Part shown: piece after piece, positions 26,529 to 37,320 of the stretch
Layout of the letters: each line of letters starts with the position of its first letter
How positions within the stretch are numbered: position 1 is the first letter of the stretch
NCBI GenBank assembly: GCA_007679095.1
Contig: VEFU01000034.1
Span: 1-46,756 of the forward strand
Direction of reading: 5' to 3'
Source of the DNA: Paenibacillus bovis
Lineage (GTDB): Bacteria; Bacillota; Bacilli; Bacillales; Bacillaceae_C
Length of the DNA: 46,756 nt
The notes under the pieces: generated by a model
What the model saw: only the letters and a program-made list of their open reading frames with translations
Told to the model about the DNA's origin: nothing
Databases searched by the model: none
Position numbers and translations under genes: made by a program

Positions 26529-27245
26529 TTATTCAAGTGGCAATTTATTTGGTGTTCCTGGTTTTCTTGGATATTTATTAGGTGTTTTCTTTACTTTGTT
26601 TATAACAATAATATTACGGTCACTTTCTTCAAAAGGCAATGTAAAAGAATGTACTGTAGAAAGATTGCCACCTAATTGGGTGATGGCTTTTCCAGCAGCC
26701 TTCAATTCTTCCTCTGCATTTGCAGCTTTCATTGCAACAAATTGACCACCAATCTTTACAAGTGGTAAGCAGAGTTCACTTAGTACAGACATTCTAGCCA
26801 CAGCTCTAGCAGTTACCATATCAAATTGTTCCCGGAAACTTGATTGTTTCGCAAAAGTTTCAGCACGATCATGGAAAAACTGCGCATTCTCTAACTCTAA
26901 TTCTTCTCCAAGATGCTCTAAAAAAGTAATACGCTTCTTTAATGAATCTACAATTGTGATATTTAGCTCCGGAAAACAAATTTTCAAAGGTATGCTTGGG
27001 AATCCCGCTCCAGCTCCAATATCACATAAGGTTATGGACTTGTTCATGTCCACATAGAATGCAGCAGAAATAGAATCATAAAAATGCTTTAAATACACTT
27101 CTTCTTTGTCTGTTATTGCGGTTAGATTCATCTTTTCATTCCATTCTACTAAAAGTTGAAAATACTTTTCGAACTTTTGTAGTTGGATTTGATCTAAAAT
27201 TATCCCTTTTTCTGCTAATAACGTTGTAAATTGATCTACTTTCAT
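26529..27245 (-). CDS. rsmG: RsmG, 16S rRNA m7G527 methyltransferase
   Basis: 238 residues. SAM-binding motif [16 protein letters not shown] and downstream [24 protein letters not shown] are typical of GidB/RsmG. It methylates G527 (E. coli numbering) of 16S rRNA; loss gives low-level streptomycin resistance. ATG 27245 follows AAGGAATG; it lies 14 nt after mnmG, so the two form an operon. Confidence 0.97.
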   Translation of the reverse strand: MKVDQFTTLLAEKGIILDQIQLQKFEKYFQLLVEWNEKMNLTAITDKEEVYLKHFYDSISAAFYVDMNKSITLCDIGAGAGFPSIPLKICFPELNITIVDSLKKRITFLEHLGEELELENAQFFHDRAETFAKQSSFREQFDMVTARAVARMSVLSELCLPLVKIGGQFVAMKAANAEEELKAAGKAITQLGGNLSTVHSFTLPFEESDRNIIVINKVKKTPNKYPRKPGTPNKLPLE

Positions 27246-27259
27246 TAACCATTCATTCC

Positions 27260-29158
27260 TTATTGCGCTTCTCCAGAAACCTTCGCTATTTTCCCATGCT
27301 CAATATAAACAAGTAAAATGGATATATCAGCAGGATTCACCCCTGAAATTCGCGATGCCTGGGCAATTGATAACGGACGTACTTTGTTTAATTTTTGTCG
27401 AGCTTCTGTTGCAATTCCATTAATTGCATCATAATCGATGTCTTCAGGAATTTTTTTATTTTCTAGCTTTTTAAGCTTCTCTACTTGTTGAAGTGATTTT
27501 TCAATATATCCTTCATATTTAATTTGAATTTCTACTTGTTCTACTACATCTTGTGGTAACTCTTCTTCAGGAGGTGTTAACTCACTAATTTGTTTATAAG
27601 ACATTTCCGGACGTTTCAATAGATCCGCTGCTTTAATGCCATCTTTTAAGAGACTTCCACCAGCTTGCTCAATCATCGCTTGCGTTTTTTCGTTAGGTTT
27701 TAATGTTGTAGTACGTAGTCGTTCAATTTCTTTTGTTATAGCATTCTTCTTCTTCGTATATTTTTCATAACGTTCATCAGATATTAGACCTATTTCACGG
27801 CCAATTTCTGTTAACCTAAGATCTGCATTATCATGACGTAGTAATAAACGATATTCTGCTCTTGAAGTTAACAAGCGATATGGTTCATTTGTCCCTTTTG
27901 TTACTAAGTCATCAATTAATACACCAATATAACCATCTGATCTACTTAAAATAACCTCTTCTTTACCAAGAACATTGCGAGCAGCGTTAATTCCAGCAAT
28001 AATCCCTTGTGCAGCTGCTTCTTCATATCCAGAAGTCCCATTAATTTGACCTGCTGTATACAAATTTTTAATTTTTTTCGATTCTAGAGTTGGCCATAAT
28101 TGTGTTGGAACAATGGCATCATACTCAATTGCGTAGCCAGGGCGCATCATTTTTGCATTTTCTAGACCAGGTACAGTAGCGATAATTTGATGCTGTACTT
28201 CTTCTGGTAAACTAGTAGATAGACCTTGTACATATACTTCATCTGTATTTCGCCCTTCTGGTTCTAAGAAGATTTGATGTCTTGGCTTATCGTTAAAACG
28301 AACAACTTTATCTTCAATGGAAGGACAGTAACGCGCACCTGTTCCTTTTACCATTCCTGAAAACATTGGTGCACGATGCAAGTTTTCGTCAATTAGTTGA
28401 TGAGTTTCTAAGTTCGTATATGTTAACCAACATGGTAATTGATCCGTAATATATTTCGTTGTTTCATAACTAAATGCGCGAGGTTCTTCATCGCCAGGTT
28501 GAATCTCTGTTTTACTATAATCAATTGTATTTCCATTAATACGTGGTGGTGTACCTGTTTTAAATCGAACTAATTCGAATCCAAGCTCTTCTAGATGTTC
28601 TGAAAGCTTAATAGATGGTTGTTGATTATTAGGACCGCTTGAATACTTCAATTCACCTAAAATAATCTCTCCGCGAAGGAAAGTACCAGTTGTAATGATA
28701 ACTGTTTTCCCACGGTAGATAGCACCTGTCTTTGTAACAACCCCTTTACATACTTCATCCTCAATGATTAGTTGTTCTACCATTCCTTGAAGTAATGTAA
28801 GATTAGGTTGGTTTTCAAGTGTTTTCTTCATTTCATGTTGATATTGGAATTTATCCGCTTGGGCACGTAATGCTTGAACAGCTGGACCTTTCCCAGTATT
28901 CAACATGCGCATTTGTATATATGTTTTATCTATATTTCGAGCCATTTCACCGCCGAGTGCGTCAATTTCCCGTACGACTACACCTTTAGCGGGACCTCCA
29001 ATAGATGGGTTGCATGGCATAAATGCGACCATATCCAGGTTTAACGTTAGCATGAGTGTTTTGGCACCCATTCTAGCTGCTGAAAGACCGGCTTCACTTC
29101 CAGCATGGCCTGCACCAACTACAATGACATCATATTGGCCTGCTTCATAAGTTTGCAT
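27260..29158 (-). CDS. mnmG: MnmG (GidA), tRNA U34 modification FAD enzyme
   Basis: 632 residues. FAD-binding [17 protein letters not shown] at the N-terminus, the GidA signatures [10 protein letters not shown] and [19 protein letters not shown], and a C-terminal helical domain for MnmE contact. With MnmE it installs cmnm5U at the wobble position of tRNAs. ATG 29158 has a strong AAGGAGG site. A truncated MITE copy begins 32 nt upstream, between mnmE and mnmG. Confidence 0.97.
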   Translation of the reverse strand: MQTYEAGQYDVIVVGAGHAGSEAGLSAARMGAKTLMLTLNLDMVAFMPCNPSIGGPAKGVVVREIDALGGEMARNIDKTYIQMRMLNTGKGPAVQALRAQADKFQYQHEMKKTLENQPNLTLLQGMVEQLIIEDEVCKGVVTKTGAIYRGKTVIITTGTFLRGEIILGELKYSSGPNNQQPSIKLSEHLEELGFELVRFKTGTPPRINGNTIDYSKTEIQPGDEEPRAFSYETTKYITDQLPCWLTYTNLETHQLIDENLHRAPMFSGMVKGTGARYCPSIEDKVVRFNDKPRHQIFLEPEGRNTDEVYVQGLSTSLPEEVQHQIIATVPGLENAKMMRPGYAIEYDAIVPTQLWPTLESKKIKNLYTAGQINGTSGYEEAAAQGIIAGINAARNVLGKEEVILSRSDGYIGVLIDDLVTKGTNEPYRLLTSRAEYRLLLRHDNADLRLTEIGREIGLISDERYEKYTKKKNAITKEIERLRTTTLKPNEKTQAMIEQAGGSLLKDGIKAADLLKRPEMSYKQISELTPPEEELPQDVVEQVEIQIKYEGYIEKSLQQVEKLKKLENKKIPEDIDYDAINGIATEARQKLNKVRPLSIAQASRISGVNPADISILLVYIEHGKIAKVSGEAQ

Positions 29159-29189
29159 ATGGTTAAACCTCCTTGATTTTTAAAAATTA

Positions 29190-29343
29190 GCTCTGTTAAA
29201 CTCTGTTGTTGATTTTCGCTCCTGTACACTCGCTTTCCGCGGGCACGGCCTCAGCTAACTTGGCAAAGAAAACCGCTTTGCCAAGTGGATCTTCGGCTCG
29301 TGCTGTTCCCGCAGGAGTCTCGTGTACATCCGCTCAATCAACC
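29190..29343. mobile_element. MITE-like element, copy 3 (truncated)
   Basis: It matches copy 2 from GCTCTGTTAAA up to about AATCAAC, then stops without the right-hand ~45 nt (no TTTAACAGAGC end and no direct repeat). It sits between mnmE and mnmG, close to the mnmG ribosome site, so its hairpin would be in the operon transcript. Confidence 0.85.
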
Positions 29344-29399
29344 GTACATAATAGGAAAATAGCAATAAAGTTTTAACTTAACAAGTTAATAACCACAAA

Positions 29400-30785
29400 C
29401 TATTTCCCTAAACAGAATTGTGAGAATAACTGATTTATTAGGCTTTCTTCTACAGTATCGCCAATAATTTCTCCGAGTAATTCCCATGTTCTCGTTAAAT
29501 CAATTTGAATAATATCAATCGGTGTACCGAAATCAATTCCATTTAATACATCTTCAATCGCTTGTAATGCTTGATGAAGAAGTGCAATATGACGGCTATT
29601 TGATACGTAAGTCATATCACCAGCTTCAATTTGACCTTGGAAGAACATATCTGCAATTGCTTGTTCCAGGTCATCTATCCCTTTTTCCTCAAGTAAAGAT
29701 GTCGTTACGATAGTTCTATTACTTGCGAAATCACGTACTTCATCTAAATCTATCTTTTGTGGTAAATCTGTTTTATTGGCAATGACGATAACGTCCATTC
29801 CACTTGTAGCAGCAAATAACTGCTTATCTTCTTCGGTAAATTCCTCTGCAGAATTTAATACTAGCAAGATTAAGTCAGCCTTCTTTAATACTTCTCTGGA
29901 TCGTTCTACTCCTATTCTTTCCACAATATCTTCTGTTTCACGAATACCAGCTGTATCAACTAACCTTAATGGAACACCACGAACATTTACATACTCCTCA
30001 ATAACGTCACGTGTTGTACCAGGTATATCTGTAACAATCGCTTTGTTTTCTTGGACAAGACTATTTAATAATGAAGACTTTCCTACGTTCGGTCTACCGA
30101 TAATAACAGTTGACAAGCCTTCACGTAAAATTTTTCCTTGCTGTGATGTTTGCAAGAGCCGCTCTAGTTCCCCTTTTATATAAGTGGCTTTTTCCACCAA
30201 AATTCGATGTGTCATTTCTTCGACATCATCATATTCTGGATAGTCGATATTTACCTCTATATGGGCAACTGTTTCTAAAATTTCTTGTCGTAATGTCGCA
30301 ATTAGTTTAGACAAACGTCCTTCCATTTGACCTAATGCTACATTCATTGCACGATCTGTCTTTGCACGAATTAAATCCATTACAGCTTCTGCTTGTGACA
30401 AATCAATACGCCCATTTAGAAATGCTCGTTTCGTAAATTCACCAGGTTCAGCAAGTCTTGCTCCTCCATTTAATACGAGTTGCAACACACGATTAACAGA
30501 AACAAGGCCACCATGGCAGTTGATTTCCACTACATCTTCTCTAGTAAAAGTTCGAGGTCCCTTCATCACACTAATCATTACTTCCTCAGCAACCTCTTTT
30601 GATTTCGGATCCACTATATGCCCATAATGAATTGTGTGTGTTGGTACCTCAAGTAAACTTTTATTATTAGGACTTTTAAATATTTTATCAGCAATAGCAA
30701 TTGCCTCATCACCACTTAAGCGTACAATGGCAATTGCTCCTTCCCCCATTGGTGTAGAAATTGCTGCTATTGTATCAAATTCCAT
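29400..30785 (-). CDS. mnmE: MnmE (TrmE/ThdF), tRNA modification GTPase
   Basis: 461 residues. N-terminal formyl-THF-binding domain ([23 protein letters not shown]), helical domain, inserted G domain ([31 protein letters not shown]) and the C-terminal FCLGK motif with the conserved cysteine. It partners MnmG. The start is ATG 30785 (MEFDTI) after GAGGTG; an upstream in-frame GTG belongs to that site. A DnaA-box cluster lies immediately upstream. Confidence 0.97.
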   Translation of the reverse strand: MEFDTIAAISTPMGEGAIAIVRLSGDEAIAIADKIFKSPNNKSLLEVPTHTIHYGHIVDPKSKEVAEEVMISVMKGPRTFTREDVVEINCHGGLVSVNRVLQLVLNGGARLAEPGEFTKRAFLNGRIDLSQAEAVMDLIRAKTDRAMNVALGQMEGRLSKLIATLRQEILETVAHIEVNIDYPEYDDVEEMTHRILVEKATYIKGELERLLQTSQQGKILREGLSTVIIGRPNVGKSSLLNSLVQENKAIVTDIPGTTRDVIEEYVNVRGVPLRLVDTAGIRETEDIVERIGVERSREVLKKADLILLVLNSAEEFTEEDKQLFAATSGMDVIVIANKTDLPQKIDLDEVRDFASNRTIVTTSLLEEKGIDDLEQAIADMFFQGQIEAGDMTYVSNSRHIALLHQALQAIEDVLNGIDFGTPIDIIQIDLTRTWELLGEIIGDTVEESLINQLFSQFCLGK

Positions 30786-30889
30786 TATTATCACCTCTCT
30801 TCTTTTCCATCTTCTATATATAAATTTATTTATTATATTTTATTGAGAGATTATCATTATCTCCAAAATAATAGAATATCAAAATTTTG

Positions 30890-30982
30890 TTATCCACAAA
30901 AGTGATTTTTTAAATTGGAAATTTTTTATCCACAATCCAAAAAAACCATTAGTACTATTTTAACTTATCCACATGTGAATAA
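30890..30982. promoter_or_regulatory. DnaA-box cluster upstream of mnmE
   Basis: Perfect TTATCCACA at 30890-30898, 30926-30934 and 30965-30973, and an abutting inverse box TGTGAATAA at 30974-30982. The position between mnmE and jag corresponds to a DnaA-box cluster known near jag in B. subtilis. Function as a DnaA titration or regulatory site is inferred. Confidence 0.75.
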
Positions 30983-31023
30983 CAATATCTCGACGATGTA
31001 AGAACACAATCTGGATTTTATTA

Positions 31024-31064
31024 CAAAAAAAAAGAAGACTTCAGCTTAAAAGCTTTAGTCTTCT
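31024..31064 (-). terminator. Terminator of the LTA-synthase-family gene
   Basis: AGAAGACT (31033-31040) pairs with AGTCTTCT (31057-31064), with AGCT / AGCT inside; minus strand ends in nine T. The stop codon lies within the stem. Confidence 0.88.
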
Positions 31065-32914
31065 ATAAATCTATAAAGATCTCCATATATAATTTGATCC
31101 GAATAAGTTAATTCCGTTTGTACTTGATTGAAATATGGAGAGCAATAGTTTCTCTTTACTTTTTTTGCCGTTTCTTTACTATAACAAGCATCTTCAATAT
31201 AAATATATTTGTTTGTAGTAAATGTTCCATCTCTAAAAATAACTAAACGGTCATCATAATCAGATAATAAACTAATTCCGAAAGATAATGTATTATCTTC
31301 TATTCCAAGTAAATCTAATATAGTCGCTCTTAAATCAACTTGACCACCTACTGATTCAATCACTTTCCCTTCTTCTCCTGGGACATGAATGATCAATGGT
31401 ACCTTTTGTAGCTCAATTTGATCTATGACGGTAAATTCCCGATTCAACGCTTCACTTAAAGCAGTATCATAATTGTTTGATATTCCATAATGATCGCCTA
31501 CTAGTACAAAAATACTATTATTATACAGCTCCGAATCTTTTATTTTATCAAAGAATCGCTTTATCGCTTCATCTTCATAGCGGACTGTAGTAAAGTAGCG
31601 ATTTACTACTCCCTCCTCCGTTTTTAATTCAGGAATAAATTGATCTTCCGGCTCTAATAAAAACGGGAAATGATTCGTTAAAGTTAACATTTTTGCATAA
31701 AACGGTTCAGGTAATGATTGTAAATGTGGTAATGATTGTTCAAAAAATGGTATATCTTTTAATCCGTAATTAATAGAGTTCTCTTCCGTAACATTGTAAT
31801 CCTCTTTTGAAAAGAAATAATCATACCCTAATGAGTCATACATATTGGTTCGATTCCAAAATTGCGGATAATTCCCATGAAAAGAAGCTGAAAAATAATG
31901 GTAATCATCTAAAAGATGTGGTGTTGCAATAAAATCATTATCCGGTTTCCGCACAAATACGGAACCACCAGTTAATGGATAAAGGCTATTATCGATAATG
32001 AACTCTGCATCGGACGTTTTTCCTTGTGCTGTTTGATGGTAGAAATTTGGAAAGTATAAACTATCTTCCTTTAATTTGTTTAAAAATGGTGTAACTTCAT
32101 GTCCATCAAAGGATCTGTCCATTACAAAGGCTTGTGTCGACTCCAAAAAAATAAGAATAACATTTTTCCCTTCCGCGACTCCATGTAAATCTGAAAGGTT
32201 ACTATTTCCACGTTTTTCATGAACATATTGCTCAATTTCATCTAACTCTTTACCATCCGCTAATACTCCAGACACAGACGCCATGGAATTCTGATATATA
32301 TCAAAAGCATGATAGTAATAGAGACCTAACGACTTTACTATTAATTCCTTATCGTACGCTTTATTCCAAAAGCCAGTATTGACTATAATACTAAGTAGTA
32401 GTGGAATAACTGCTAATCCAAAAGCAATTCTCCCCTTATATTTCTTTAAGAAATCAAAAGATACATCCGGCGAAAGCTTTTTAATAATAATTAATAGTAG
32501 GAAAATGGTATCCACAAACATAAAAATATCGTAATACTTAATCAGTTCTAGTGTACTCTGACTAAGTCCACCGACGTTCTGGAATTGAAATAAAACAGGG
32601 ACTGTTACATAGTCAATATAAAATCGATAATATAAAATATTCCCGTAAAGTATCCCGGTGAGAATAAAATGAATAATAAAAATCGCCCTTGTTCTTGCAG
32701 GAGACTTTTTAAACAAAAATCCTATCCCAAGAATACAAGCAATCGATCCAAATGTAGTTACCAGTAATACAATCCCTTGTCCAAAAGATTGTACGGATAC
32801 TTTAAATACAAAAGTATAAATGATACATAATTTTAGCCATAGTAATATAGTCGCTGTTGTATAAATGAACATATTATTATCCTGTTTATTTTTCTTTAAT
32901 GCGAAAATCCCCAT
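31055..32914 (-). CDS. LTA synthase-family membrane sulfatase-fold protein
   Basis: About 619 residues with five N-terminal membrane segments (to about residue 190) and a large extracellular alkaline-phosphatase/sulfatase domain. Family motifs include LIFLESTQAFV, the nucleophile Thr in AQGKTSDAEF, and VLVGDHYG near the C-terminus. It would transfer glycerol phosphate from phosphatidylglycerol to build lipoteichoic acid, or act as a primase. The start is chosen as ATG 32914 (MGIFALKK) 5 nt after GGAAGTG; ATG 32944 has no ribosome site. Its location between jag and mnmE is unusual; it may be a paralogue, since Bacillaceae often have several. Confidence 0.88.
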   Translation of the reverse strand: MGIFALKKNKQDNNMFIYTTATILLWLKLCIIYTFVFKVSVQSFGQGIVLLVTTFGSIACILGIGFLFKKSPARTRAIFIIHFILTGILYGNILYYRFYIDYVTVPVLFQFQNVGGLSQSTLELIKYYDIFMFVDTIFLLLIIIKKLSPDVSFDFLKKYKGRIAFGLAVIPLLLSIIVNTGFWNKAYDKELIVKSLGLYYYHAFDIYQNSMASVSGVLADGKELDEIEQYVHEKRGNSNLSDLHGVAEGKNVILIFLESTQAFVMDRSFDGHEVTPFLNKLKEDSLYFPNFYHQTAQGKTSDAEFIIDNSLYPLTGGSVFVRKPDNDFIATPHLLDDYHYFSASFHGNYPQFWNRTNMYDSLGYDYFFSKEDYNVTEENSINYGLKDIPFFEQSLPHLQSLPEPFYAKMLTLTNHFPFLLEPEDQFIPELKTEEGVVNRYFTTVRYEDEAIKRFFDKIKDSELYNNSIFVLVGDHYGISNNYDTALSEALNREFTVIDQIELQKVPLIIHVPGEEGKVIESVGGQVDLRATILDLLGIEDNTLSFGISLLSDYDDRLVIFRDGTFTTNKYIYIEDACYSKETAKKVKRNYCSPYFNQVQTELTYSDQIIYGDLYRFIED

Positions 32915-33042
32915 ATCTTCACTTCCATCATTTGTTATATTCATTTATTTTATCACTATAACTATTGCAGTGGTACATTAATTTATTCGAATATTATCAT
33001 TTCTCAGTGAGTCCCTGTCCCTATACTTATGTTAAGTTTCCT

Positions 33043-33081
33043 AAAAAAGAAGAACCTTTCATCATTATGATAAAAGGTTCT
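33043..33081 (-). terminator. Terminator of rnpA-yidC-jag
   Basis: AGAACCTTT (33051-33059) pairs with AAAGGTTCT (33073-33081), with ATCAT / ATGAT inside; minus strand ends TTCTTTTTT. The jag stop lies in the loop. Confidence 0.8.
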
Positions 33082-33703
33082 CTCTTTTTGGTTTTATAAC
33101 TACATATCGATTTGGTTCTTCCCCTTCAGATACCGTTTGAACATGACGGTTCTCTGCTAAAGCTGTGTGAATTATTTTTCTCTCATAATTCGGCATCGGT
33201 TCTAACGATACAGACTTTTTTAAATGATGTGCTTTAGATGCAAGTCGTCCAGCTAATTGAATTAAAGTTTCTTTCCGACGTTCACGGTAATCTTCTGGAT
33301 TTAAAATAATGGTTACATAATGCTGAGAATGACGATTTGCTGCAAGTTGTGTTAAATATTGCAGCGAATTAATCGTTTGTCCCCTTTTCCCAATCAAAAG
33401 TCCCATTTTTTCACCAGTAATATGGAAAACTACATTACGATCATCTTCTTTTACTACTTTAATGTCCGCATCTATTTCCATATTCTCAAGAACTGTTTGT
33501 AAAAAATTCTTTGCTGATTCAATTGCATCAGGCTTAAGTATTACTTTTACAATAGCAGGCCTTGAACCAAACAGACCAAGCAGTCCCCGTTTCCCCTCAT
33601 CTACAATACTGATGTCTACGCGTTCTCTCGTTGCTTTTAGTTGAGCAAGTGCGGATTCTACTGCTTCTTCGACATTTTGTCCTGTAGCAGTGATTTCTCT
33701 CAC
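33065..33703 (-). CDS. jag: Jag (KhpB), KH/R3H RNA-binding protein
   Basis: 212 residues. Jag-N domain ([20 protein letters not shown]), a KH domain with [17 protein letters not shown], and an R3H domain ([17 protein letters not shown]). It binds RNA and in related bacteria affects cell elongation and division; it was named for association with spoIIIJ. The start is GTG 33703, overlapping the yidC stop as GTGA, with GGGGGAG 7 nt upstream. Confidence 0.95.
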   Translation of the reverse strand: MREITATGQNVEEAVESALAQLKATRERVDISIVDEGKRGLLGLFGSRPAIVKVILKPDAIESAKNFLQTVLENMEIDADIKVVKEDDRNVVFHITGEKMGLLIGKRGQTINSLQYLTQLAANRHSQHYVTIILNPEDYRERRKETLIQLAGRLASKAHHLKKSVSLEPMPNYERKIIHTALAENRHVQTVSEGEEPNRYVVIKPKRENLLS

Positions 33704-34491
33704 TTTTTAGCTCCCCCCGCTCCTCCATCTTTTGCTTGTACCTTTGCTTCATTTGGACCTTTAATAAAATATGTTTGGATAATCATAAATATATTTCCTA
33801 CAACCCAGTATAAAGCTAATGCTGCTGGGAAGTTAATTGCAAAGATTAAAATCATGACTGGCATAATATAAAGTAACATTTGCATTTGTGGATTTGCATT
33901 TGGTTGCCCAGACATCATAATTTTTTGTTGTAAGAAAGTTGTTAATCCAGCGATTACTGGTAATAGATATAGTGGATCTGGTGCACCAAGATCAAACCAT
34001 AGGAAATCTCCACCAGTTGCAATTCCTTCCGTCCTTATAATTGCTTGATAAAATCCAATTAATATAGGCATTTGAATTAATAACGGAAAACACCCAGCTA
34101 GCGGATTTACATTATATTTCTGGAATAATTGCATTGTTTCTTGCTGTAGTTGTTGTTGTGTCTTAGCATCTTTTGAACTATATTTTTCTCTTAACTTTTG
34201 AATTTCAGGTTGAATCGCCTGCATTGCTTTTGAATTTTTAGTTTGCTTTATCATTAACGGCAAAATTGCTAAACGAAGAAGTATTGTTACAATAATAATG
34301 GATATACCGAAACTTCCTCCAAATAAGTTAGCTACTTCTGTCATTAACCATGATAAAGGCCATACAATATATTTACTCCAAAACCCAGTAGTTTCTGATG
34401 TAATATAATTAGGGTTATCAGGCGTTGCACACCCTGCCATTATCAGCACAAGTCCGAGAATTGCTGATATTAATAATATTCTCTTTTTCAA
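33700..34491 (-). CDS. yidC: YidC/SpoIIIJ membrane-protein insertase (lipoprotein)
   Basis: 263 residues. The N-terminus [21 protein letters not shown] carries a lipobox (IMAGC, Cys21). Five membrane segments and the 60KD_IMP core ([17 protein letters not shown]) follow, and the tail is basic. It inserts membrane proteins; SpoIIIJ is also required at sporulation stage III. The frame opens at 34524, but TTG 34491, 9 nt after GGGAGG, gives the correct signal peptide. It follows rnpA by 99 nt and precedes jag. Confidence 0.95.
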   Translation of the reverse strand: MKKRILLISAILGLVLIMAGCATPDNPNYITSETTGFWSKYIVWPLSWLMTEVANLFGGSFGISIIIVTILLRLAILPLMIKQTKNSKAMQAIQPEIQKLREKYSSKDAKTQQQLQQETMQLFQKYNVNPLAGCFPLLIQMPILIGFYQAIIRTEGIATGGDFLWFDLGAPDPLYLLPVIAGLTTFLQQKIMMSGQPNANPQMQMLLYIMPVMILIFAINFPAALALYWVVGNIFMIIQTYFIKGPNEAKVQAKDGGAGGAKK

Positions 34492-34590
34492 GCCAGTTAT
34501 CCTCCCTGCTTTCTCAAAAATCACGATATGTACACTCTTTCGCTATTTTACCATTTTTCACTAATACTTTTATATTAAAACATGATATTT

Positions 34591-34941
34591 TTATCTTTTT
34601 TTCACATCTATATTTTTACTCAGCTTTAATACATGTTCTAAACTTTTCTTCACAGAATGATAATCCATTTCAGAAACTGGTTTTCTTGCTATAATTACAT
34701 AATCTTTCGTAGGATCAACTTGATCAGAAAGCTCTTGGAAAACTTGTCGAATATAGCGTTTAATTTGGTTACGTTTGACTGCGTTTCCAATCTTTTTACT
34801 GACAGATAACCCAATCCGAAAATGACGTTGCTCCTCTTTTTTTAACGTATATAGAACAAATTGTCTGTTAGCTACCGATTTACCTCTTCTAAAAACGGCT
34901 TGGAAATCATTACTTTTTTTGATTCTAAACGTTTTTTTCAT
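34591..34941 (-). CDS. rnpA: RNase P protein component
   Basis: 116 residues, the B. subtilis length. Conserved [26 protein letters not shown] and the RNR motif region ([14 protein letters not shown]). It assists the RNase P RNA in tRNA 5' maturation. ATG 34941 lies 5 nt after AGGTG. An intrinsic terminator separates it from rpmH, so its expression depends on read-through or a local promoter. Confidence 0.96.
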   Translation of the reverse strand: MKKTFRIKKSNDFQAVFRRGKSVANRQFVLYTLKKEEQRHFRIGLSVSKKIGNAVKRNQIKRYIRQVFQELSDQVDPTKDYVIIARKPVSEMDYHSVKKSLEHVLKLSKNIDVKKR

Positions 34942-35004
34942 ACTTTCACCTACAAATAATCGGTTTTTTCGATGTTACAATCCGCTCTCATCTCTCACTC
35001 AATA

Positions 35005-35035
35005 GAAAAAAAGACCACTGAGACGTTTCAGTGGT

Positions 35036-35037
<2 letters not shown>
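35005..35037 (-). terminator. Terminator between rpmH and rnpA, overlapping the rpmH stop
   Basis: AGACCACTGA (35012-35021) pairs perfectly with TCAGTGGTCT (35028-35037), and the minus strand ends in seven T. The rpmH stop codon (35036-35038) overlaps the stem. Confidence 0.88.
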
Positions 35038-35206
<169 letters not shown>

Positions 35207-35224
35207 TTACAGACATACTAGGTA

Positions 35225-35253
35225 ATTATAAAGATACGACATATCAATGTCAA
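35225..35253 (-). promoter_or_regulatory. rpmH promoter (perfect sigma-A consensus)
   Basis: On the minus strand TTGACA (35248-35253), a 17-nt spacer and TATAAT (35225-35230). Confidence 0.88.
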
Positions 35254-35376
35254 CCCCCTCATTCGACAGTAGAAAATCAGATCATACATATTAGATAGTT
35301 CTTCATTTTTTTGAACAGAATGTAATGACAAAAAAATCTTCCAGAATAGCAGTGCTTTCCACTAAAAATATAAGCT

Positions 35377-35648
35377 TGTGGATAATTTTTTTATAATAAA
35401 AACTATCCACAACACATATCGACAGTTTTTTCACAAATTAATCTCTTGTGGGTAATTTTAATACCCAGTATATTAGTATTGTGGATAATTTAGATTATCC
35501 ATTGCGAACCTTAGTATTATTTGTTATGATTATTGTGTTTTCACTCTGAATACTTTGTCCACAAAATACTCTTATCCACAAATTGTGGATATCTTGTGGA
35601 TAGTTTATCCAGTACCCTTGAATAAACTTGTCCACAATTAGTGGATAT
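35377..35648. other. oriC, upstream DnaA-box array (rpmH-dnaA interval)
   Basis: The 618-nt gap between rpmH and dnaA holds many DnaA boxes. TGTGGATAA is at 35377-35385 and 35480-35488, and TTATCCACA at 35572-35580. One-mismatch forms include 35403-35411, 35555-35563, 35584-35592, 35595-35603 and 35628-35636. This is the upstream half of a bipartite Bacillus-type origin and should also mediate dnaA autoregulation. Beyond the array the DNA is very A/T rich up to the dnaA ribosome site. Confidence 0.93.
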
Positions 35649-35788
35649 TGTCGAAATCTGTTTTTCTACCTTATTATATATTTTTCCACATTCATAGATA
35701 TGTATAATTATTAATTATCCTTTATTTTTGTGTAAAACAGTTATATAACAGCTAGACCGGTTCTGGAAATTGCAAGGGAGGTAAGGGT

Positions 35789-37132
35789 TTGGAAAATATA
35801 GCTGATCTTTGGGAGCGAGTCCTGAGTAAAGTTGAAAAAAAGGTCAGTAAGCCTAGTTTTGATACATGGCTGAAAAATACAAAAGCACATGCTCTTAAAA
35901 AAGATACGATGATAATAACCGCGCCTAATGAGTTTGCGCGCGATTGGTTAGAAGGCCAATATACCCAATTAATTTCTGGGCTTTTATACGAAATAATTGG
36001 TGAACAACTGGATGTAAAATTTATTGTTCCACCTGAACAGGAAGAAGAACTTACAGATTTACCTCCTGTAAAGAAAGCGGAGAAAGACACACATGGTGAG
36101 TCCTACCAAAGCATACTAAATCCAAAATATACGTTTGATACTTTCGTTATTGGAGCAGGGAATCGTTTTGCTCATGCTGCATCACTAGCAGTAGCAGAAG
36201 CACCGGCTAACGCATATAATCCTCTATTTATTTATGGAGGAGTAGGTATGGGAAAAACACACTTAATGCACGCGATCGGTCATTATGTTTTGGAACATAA
36301 TCCCACTGCAAAGGTAGTCTATTTATCCTCAGAGAAATTTACAAATGAATTCATCAATTCCATTCGAGATAATAAAGCTGTAGATTTTAGAAATAAGTAT
36401 CGAAATGTCGATATCTTACTTATTGATGATATTCAATTCCTAGCAGGAAAAGAATCGACTCAAGAGGAATTTTTCCATACTTTTAATACGCTTCATGAAG
36501 AAAGTAAGCAAATTGTAATTGCAAGTGATCGTCCTCCAAAAGAAATTCCAACCTTGGAAGATCGTTTAAGATCACGATTTGAATGGGGACTAATCACAGA
36601 TATTACACCTCCAGATTTAGAAACAAGAATTGCAATTCTACGAAAAAAAGCAAAAGCGGATGGGTTAGATATCCCAAATGAAGTAATGCTTTATATCGCA
36701 AATCAAATTGATACGAATATTCGAGAATTAGAAGGCGCACTTATTAGAGTTGTCGCTTATTCATCACTCATCAATAAAGATATCAATGCTGATTTAGCTG
36801 CAGAGGCACTAAAAAGCATTATTCCAAGTTCAAAACCAAAAGTGGTTACAATCTTGGATATTCAAAAAGCTGTTGGTGCTGAGTTTAATGTGAAATTAGA
36901 AGACTTTAAAGCGAAGAAAAGAACTAAATCAATCGCATTCCCACGACAAATTGCCATGTATTTATCAAGAGAAATGACTGATTTCTCGTTACCAAAAATA
37001 GGGGAAGAGTTTGGTGGACGCGACCATACTACCGTTATTCACGCACATGAAAAAATTTCAAACCTAATAGAAACTGATAGCGAGTTACAATCTAAAATAG
37101 ATGAAATTCGTAATTCATTAAAAAATCAATAA
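35789..37132 (+). CDS. dnaA: DnaA, replication initiator
   Basis: 447 residues. Domain I (~1-80), a short linker, AAA+ domain III with Walker [10 protein letters not shown] and Walker [13 protein letters not shown], and domain IV with the DnaA-box-binding signature [15 protein letters not shown]. It assembles on oriC and melts the DNA. The start is TTG 35789, 7 nt after AGGGAGG. A weak candidate promoter (TTGTCG at 35648, TATTAT at 35672) overlaps the last DnaA boxes, consistent with autoregulation. Confidence 0.98.
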   Translation: MENIADLWERVLSKVEKKVSKPSFDTWLKNTKAHALKKDTMIITAPNEFARDWLEGQYTQLISGLLYEIIGEQLDVKFIVPPEQEEELTDLPPVKKAEKDTHGESYQSILNPKYTFDTFVIGAGNRFAHAASLAVAEAPANAYNPLFIYGGVGMGKTHLMHAIGHYVLEHNPTAKVVYLSSEKFTNEFINSIRDNKAVDFRNKYRNVDILLIDDIQFLAGKESTQEEFFHTFNTLHEESKQIVIASDRPPKEIPTLEDRLRSRFEWGLITDITPPDLETRIAILRKKAKADGLDIPNEVMLYIANQIDTNIRELEGALIRVVAYSSLINKDINADLAAEALKSIIPSSKPKVVTILDIQKAVGAEFNVKLEDFKAKKRTKSIAFPRQIAMYLSREMTDFSLPKIGEEFGGRDHTTVIHAHEKISNLIETDSELQSKIDEIRNSLKNQ

Positions 37133-37216
37133 TGGGGATATTGTGCATAACCGGAACATCCATATGCACAGCATGTCCACATGTGGATATTTAGTAAAAA
37201 TCATTCATACACAGAC

Positions 37217-37252
37217 TTATCCACATATTCACAGGCCCTATTACTATTACTA
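37217..37252 (+). other. oriC basal unwinding element: DnaA boxes, GC spacer and DnaA-trios
   Basis: Between dnaA and dnaN: TTATCCACA (37217-37225), a second box ATATTCACA (37225-37233, one mismatch), GGCCC (37234-37238), then five contiguous trios CTA-TTA-CTA-TTA-CTA (37238-37252). An A/T-rich tract follows (to ~37290). This is the arrangement of the B. subtilis basal unwinding system, where DnaA moves from the boxes onto one strand at the trios to open the duplex. A further box-like TGTCCACAT/ATGTGGATA palindrome lies at about 37169-37183. Confidence 0.88.
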
Positions 37253-37320
37253 CGAATTTTATTTTTAAAAAAATATAAATATGCATGCAAAATAAATTAA
37301 ATGTACGGAGGAAACGGAGC

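Noticed and set aside
26820-26840. TTCCCGGAA-like sequence as a Noc binding site in rsmG
   Set aside because: It lacks the full palindromic NBS (ATTTCCCGGGAAAT) and lies in coding sequence.
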